Assembly (NCBI GenBank): GCA_963576725.1
Contig: OY755240.1
Coordinates: 32,244,620-32,308,619 of the forward strand
Length of the DNA: 64,000 nt
Direction: 5' to 3'
Source of the DNA: Azorinus chamasolen
Lineage: Eukaryota; Mollusca; Bivalvia; Cardiida; Solecurtidae
Shown here: positions 60,835 to 64,000 of the stretch, piece by piece
Position numbering within the stretch: the stretch's first letter is position 1
Layout of the letters: the number at the start of each line of letters is the position of its first letter
Made by a program: the position numbers and the translations under genes
The notes under the pieces: model-generated
The model's input: only the letters and a program-made list of their open reading frames with translations
The model's database searches: none
What the model was told of the DNA's origin: nothing

Positions 60835-60936
60835 GTGTGCCTGTGACAGTAGCTCCTTCATAATGTACTGGTCATAGATCTCCTTTCCCATAGCTATCCG
60901 TTCCTCGTCCGTTTCTAATTTCTCAAATTTTCTAAT
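60835..60936 (-). CDS. GRK2: GRK2 exon: RGS-homology domain, helix leading to MKELL
   Basis: The 102-nt exon (34 codons, phase 0 at both ends) is preceded by acceptor TTTTACAG and followed by donor GTAAGT. It reads IRKFEKLETDEERIA, then IYDQYIMKELLSQAH, closely matching vertebrate GRK2 around residues 89-122 (KKYEKLETEEERVA ... IFDSYIMKELL). In GRK2 this helix supplies G-alpha-q contacts (R106, F109, D110, M114, L118). Here the equivalents are K, Y, D, M and L, so the surface looks conserved. A family A MITE lies 47 bp upstream of the acceptor. An apparent longer reading frame over this exon runs into intron and is not the gene product. Confidence 0.93.
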
Positions 60937-60983
60937 CTGTAAAATACAACAAAACAAATGCAGGCCTATGTAAGTTTTATCAT

Positions 60984-61212
60984 TCAACCTTTTCCTCCAT
61001 AAATACGCCTTTCTACGCCTCTGTAATAGTCACTTTTTGAAACCATTGTGATAAATAGAGCATTTGCCCCTAAGGAGCAAATGCTCAATTTATCACAATG
61101 GTTTCAGAACTACAAAATTCTAAAAATTTCCTTTTCTCTAATTAATGCTCCTTTTTGGTAGATTCATTCAAAGAGCTTGGATCTAAAAATAGCCTTTGAG
61201 AGAATGGGTTAA
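60984..61212 (-). mobile_element. Family A MITE next to GRK2 exon
   Basis: TCAACCTTTTCCTCCATAAA to GAGAGAATGGGTTAA. It ends 47 bp from the acceptor of the 60835-60936 exon, close enough to overlap the branch-point region. Confidence 0.9.
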
Positions 61213-61303
61213 GCCTCTACTTCATGAATATTATTGTAAGAAATATTTACATCATGAATCTCAATTACATGTTTTGGCCATGGCAGAGACTGTAGAATCA
61301 GAT
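61209..61303 (-). mobile_element. Family B MITE, left half
   Basis: TTAAGCCTCTACTTCATG to CAGAGACTGTAGAATCAGA, then stops. Confidence 0.7.
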
Positions 61304-61428
61304 GTGTATGCTTTGTAAATATGTCGTCTGCAAAATTTGTCTGCTACAATACTGCAAGATATTTTTTTCCAGTTCTCCTAAAAAAACAGTATCTAAGAGT
61401 TTAATACTGATGTTTGACACACACCATT

Positions 61429-61645
61429 TACAGTAGGACCTGCCCTAGGCAGCCATTCATTTAATGAACAATTAGCAGTGTTAAAAACAGGTGGTTGCTT
61501 AATGCAGGGCAAAAGTAATGAAAAAAGCTGCTATATATAGGAGCTTTCCGCATAAGTTTTAACCTGCATTAAGCTGCGTACCATCTACCTTACAGACCCA
61601 TAATTAGACCTCTTTATGAAGGCTGCTTAAGACAGTTCTACTGTA
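61429..61645. mobile_element. Family K (TA) MITE, full length
   Basis: TACAGTAGGACCTGCC to GACAGTTCTACTGTA. Arms GGTTGCTTAATGCAGGG / CCTGCATTAAGCTGCG, AAGCTGCTATATATAGGAGCTT. Confidence 0.85.
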
Positions 61646-61826
61646 TGGTCTTTGAAAATAGACGTTCACTGCCATCATGCAAAGATTAAATTGGAGGGAA
61701 ATTTTCAATATCAGTTCGAACTGGCAATCTTCATTAGAATAATAAATAATTGAACATACACAAGTAAACCAACATCATGTTTTATGCTTTTATTGAACAT
61801 ATGCTTTTATTGTAGAGACTATCATC

Positions 61827-62230
61827 TTAACCCTTACAGTGCCGGAAATAAGCCACTGATGTCCTCTGCAAGCAGTGTAGACCCAGATGAGAGGTCTCCT
61901 AGAGGAGCTCTCTAGTCAGGGTCTGAACTATTTGTCACGTTACACTTTTCTTTAGCAAAATCCCTAAATATTCACCATAAGGCTTGCCCTGATTGAATTT
62001 TGGAATACAGTAAAACCTCTCTATAACAGCCACTAAATTAAGTATTTTTTGTTTAAGGCAGGTGGCTGCTTAAAGCAAGGTGAAAGTAAAACAGAACGCT
62101 CCTATACATTCACCTTGCTTTAAGCAGCCACCTGCCCTAAATACCAACTAATTAACACAATTTAGCGGCCGTTATAGAGAGGTTTTACTGTATAATAGTC
62201 CTTGTGAAAATTCAGTGTTGCAAGGGCTAA
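61827..62230 (+). mobile_element. Family I MITE split by a family D MITE
   Basis: TTAACCCTTACAGTGCCGG, GCAAGCAGTGTAGACCC hairpin, AATTTTGGAA, the D copy, then ATAGTCCTTGTGAAAATTC to GCAAGGGCTAA. Confidence 0.88.
62006..62192. mobile_element. Family D (TA) MITE nested in I
   Basis: TACAGTAAAACCTCTCTATA to TAGAGAGGTTTTACTGTA. The right stem lacks the AGTAAAACAGAACG section. Confidence 0.9.
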
Positions 62231-62308
62231 TCACAGCTGTTGTTTTATCAACTGAAAGAATAAACATCAATTGGATAGTACAGTACTGCTTGTATAACAT
62301 AGTTACAG

Positions 62309-62541
62309 TTTAACCCTTTCCTCCATAGGCTATTTTTAGACCCAACCTCTTTTAATGAATCTACCCAAAAGGAGCATTTACTAGAGAAAAGTTAATAATT
62401 TTAGAATTATGTAGTTTGAAACCATTGTGATAAATAGAGCATTTGCTCCTATAGGAGCAAATGCTCTATTTATCACAATGGTTTAAAGAAGTGACTTTTA
62501 CAGAGGCGTAGAAAGGCATAATATATGGAGGAAAGGGTTAA
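62309..62541 (+). mobile_element. Family A MITE, full length
   Basis: TTAACCCTTTCCTCCATAGG to GGAGGAAAGGGTTAA. Confidence 0.92.
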
Positions 62542-62800
62542 AGTTTTAACCTTCTGAATGCTGAATTTTCAAAGTAGAATAATCCATCATTGCTTAATGG
62601 TTACTAAGAGTCCAATCAGTATGAATTGACATATTTTGCAAAAAAAAACATTGCAGACACTGATCTGAGTCTACACCGTTTACAAATGCCAATACAATTA
62701 ATTCCTGCATAATAAAACAGATAAACCTGAAATTATATATTTTTTTCCAAAAATCTCTGGAACATCTCTGTAAACAGTGTAAACCTGTGCTGGAATGCAT
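62538..62800. repeat. Family N remnants
   Basis: CCTTCTGAATGCTGAATTTTC, CATTGCAGACACTGATCTGAG, GTCTACACCGTTTACAAATGC. Confidence 0.55.
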
Positions 62801-62829
62801 TGGTTAACCCTTCACCGGATTGAAAACCT

Positions 62830-63065
62830 TTTACACCATGAATATTCATGTAAGAAATAATGACATCATAATAAATCATTCATTCATTTTTTATAACAGC
62901 ATAATGAACATTTTAGCTCAGGCAGAAACTGTAGACTCATATCTATATTATTTCATCAGCAAACAGAGCAGACCCAGATCAGACGGCTCCTACAGGAGCT
63001 GTCTGATCTGGGTCTACTCTGTTTGCAAAGGCATAGAAAGGCATATTTATGGAGGAACGGGTTAA
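62830..63065 (-). mobile_element. Family B MITE, full length
   Basis: TTACACCATGAATATTCATG to GGAGGAACGGGTTAA. CAGACGGCTCC / GGAGCTGTCTG core. A short TTAACCCTTCACCGG end precedes it at 62803. Confidence 0.86.
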
Positions 63066-63134
63066 ATTGCATTTGCAGAGTAGATCCAGACCTGACAGCT
63101 CCTGTAGGAGTCAATTCTTAGTCTGCTCTTGTTG

Positions 63135-63337
63135 CTAACCTTTTATTACATGAATATTCATGTATGAGATAATGACATCATGAATAGTAACTAGAATAAC
63201 TATTATAATAGCATAGGCTCTGGCCATTGCAGAAACTGTAGAATCAGATCTATATTATATCAGAAGCAAACAGAGCAGACCATGCTCAGGCAACTCCTAT
63301 ATGCATAGAAAGGCGTATTTATGGAGTAAAGTGTTAA
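63135..63337 (-). mobile_element. Family B MITE, right hairpin arm lost
   Basis: CTAACCTTTTATTACATGAA to GGAGTAAAGTGTTAA. A separate B hairpin scrap (GCAGAGTAGATCCAG) lies at 63075-63135. Confidence 0.78.
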
Positions 63338-63399
63338 TGGAACTACATAGATCTGATTCACAGTTAAACTACTTGCATATTCATCAGACAAAGGGTTAA
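63334..63399 (+). repeat. Family B tail fragment
   Basis: TTAATGGAACTACATAGATC to GACAAAGGGTTAA. Confidence 0.6.
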
Positions 63400-63458
63400 T
63401 CAGGAACAGTACATTACAATAAAACCTGTCTTTGGCGACTTTAATGAAGACAGTCATT

Positions 63459-63684
63459 TTAACCCTTTCCCTCATTATAACAAACGCTTTTTCATGCATT
63501 TGCATACAAAGTAATGTATGTATAGGAGAAGTCTGATCGCAGTCAACTCTGTTTGCTATTGAAATTATAACAGATCGGACAATTCAGTTTCAATCAATAC
63601 CAAAACATCCTGTGCACATTATAAGAATTTAGGTCTTAACATGTCATTATTTCTTACATGAATGGTCAACAGGGAAAAGGTTGA
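63459..63684 (+). mobile_element. Family B MITE
   Basis: TTAACCCTTTCCCTCATTAT to GGGAAAAGGTTGA. Left hairpin arm mostly lost. Confidence 0.78.
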
Positions 63685-63697
63685 TGCAAGTAGTAGC

Positions 63698-63894
63698 TTA
63701 ACCCTTTCCTCCATAGGCTATTTCTAGATCCAACCTCTTTGAATAAATCTACCGAAAAGGAGCATTAACTAGAGAAAAGGAAATTTCTAGAATTTTGTAG
63801 TTTTGTAGGAGCAAATGCTCTATTTATCACAATGGTTTCAAAAAGTGACTTTTACAGAGGCGTAGAAAGGCGTATTTATGGAGGAAAGGGTTAA
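63698..63894 (+). mobile_element. Family A MITE, left hairpin arm deleted
   Basis: TTAACCCTTTCCTCCATAGG ... TTTTGTAGGAGCAAATGCTC ... GGAGGAAAGGGTTAA. A K fragment (ATAATGCAGAAAGCTAC) follows. Confidence 0.88.
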
Positions 63895-64000
63895 TGCAGG
63901 ACGAAAATAATGCAGAAAGCTACATTGGTTGCTTAATTTGTTTTTTCTGTGTTCCTAGAAAAAGTGTATTTTGTCCATGCTTGTGGTTTAATATTGTCCC

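Larger units (their letters stand above)
7553..60936 (-). other. GRK2: GRK2/3-type receptor kinase gene, internal part (5 exons, 4 introns)
   Basis: Minus-strand gene segment. The exons read in order as the RGS-homology domain of the GRK2/GRK3 (beta-adrenergic receptor kinase) subfamily, a cytosolic kinase that phosphorylates agonist-bound GPCRs and binds G-alpha-q through this domain. All introns are GT-AG: 28855-60834 (about 32 kb), 28693-28767 (75 bp), 15661-28605 (about 12.9 kb) and 7605-15598 (about 8 kb). Phases agree across every junction. The N-terminal exons should lie beyond 64000 and the kinase and PH exons before position 1; I found neither in the window. Subfamily call rests on protein similarity recalled from vertebrate GRK2; no alignment was run. 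Confidence 0.88.

Noticed and set aside
1..64000. Transposase, reverse transcriptase or viral genes
   Set aside because: No open frame shows a DDE, RT, integrase or capsid motif I can recognise; all mobile elements here appear non-autonomous.

Overview
This window is animal nuclear DNA, AT-rich, with GT-AG introns and a very high density of short non-autonomous transposons. The repeat vocabulary (elements opening AACAAGAGGGCC and closing GAGCTAAAAA, hundreds of bases of tandem core repeat, many perfect-palindrome MITEs) suggests a bivalve mollusc, perhaps a venerid-type clam. That assignment is inference from repeat style and not from a marker gene.

The only host gene I can support is one on the minus strand, a G protein-coupled receptor kinase of the GRK2/GRK3 (beta-ARK) subfamily. 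Five exons are visible, in transcript order at 60936-60835, 28854-28768, 28692-28606, 15660-15599 and 7604-7553. They encode consecutive parts of the RGS-homology domain, up to the start of the kinase domain. The first and last exons of the gene lie outside the window, so almost everything from 7553 to 60936 is intron. The two middle exons are both 87 nt, both phase 0, 75 bp apart and similar in sequence. They look like a tandemly duplicated, mutually exclusive exon pair that swaps 29 residues of the RGS domain. This is the most interesting coding observation here.

The introns are filled by repeats, named here as follows. TTAA-flanked MITEs with CCCTTT...AAAGGG ends and a central hairpin: family A (core GAGCATTTGCTCC; + means TAGGCTATTTTTAGACCC at the left), family B (core CAAACAGAGTAGACCC; + means that arm is left of ATAGATCTGATTC), B2 (a B subtype carrying GTTCCACCTTCC), and the rarer I, N, J, M and Q. 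TTAA duplication plus CCC ends fits piggyBac-like elements, though Kolobok and Sola3 also use TTAA. TA-flanked palindromic MITEs are D and K (Tc1/mariner-like). Other palindromes are C (CCAAACCCTATGTTGTGACC), E, F, G (CAAACAGTTTGGATCC), L and O. 'HP' elements begin near AACAAGAG, carry tandem core repeats and stop just after a short hairpin followed by TAAAA, an architecture like the bivalve pearl / Helentron-associated (HINE) elements. No intact transposase was seen.

Layout: 1-7.5 kb MITEs; 7.5 kb GRK2 exon; 7.6-15.6 kb MITE-packed intron with a 20-bp minisatellite; 15.6 kb exon; 16-28.6 kb intron with HP elements, a CpG-rich 0.87-kb element and a 62-bp minisatellite; 28.6-28.85 kb exon pair; 28.9-60.8 kb one 32-kb intron holding the largest HP arrays (32-36.5, 51-52.8 and 56.7-58.5 kb), the 59-bp and 25-bp minisatellites, and a tRNA-like sequence at 50.4 kb; 60.8 kb exon; MITEs to the end. 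A recurring theme is that transposon ends (families A, B, I and an HP 3' hairpin) have been amplified in place into minisatellites, and that MITEs insert into each other at TTAA.
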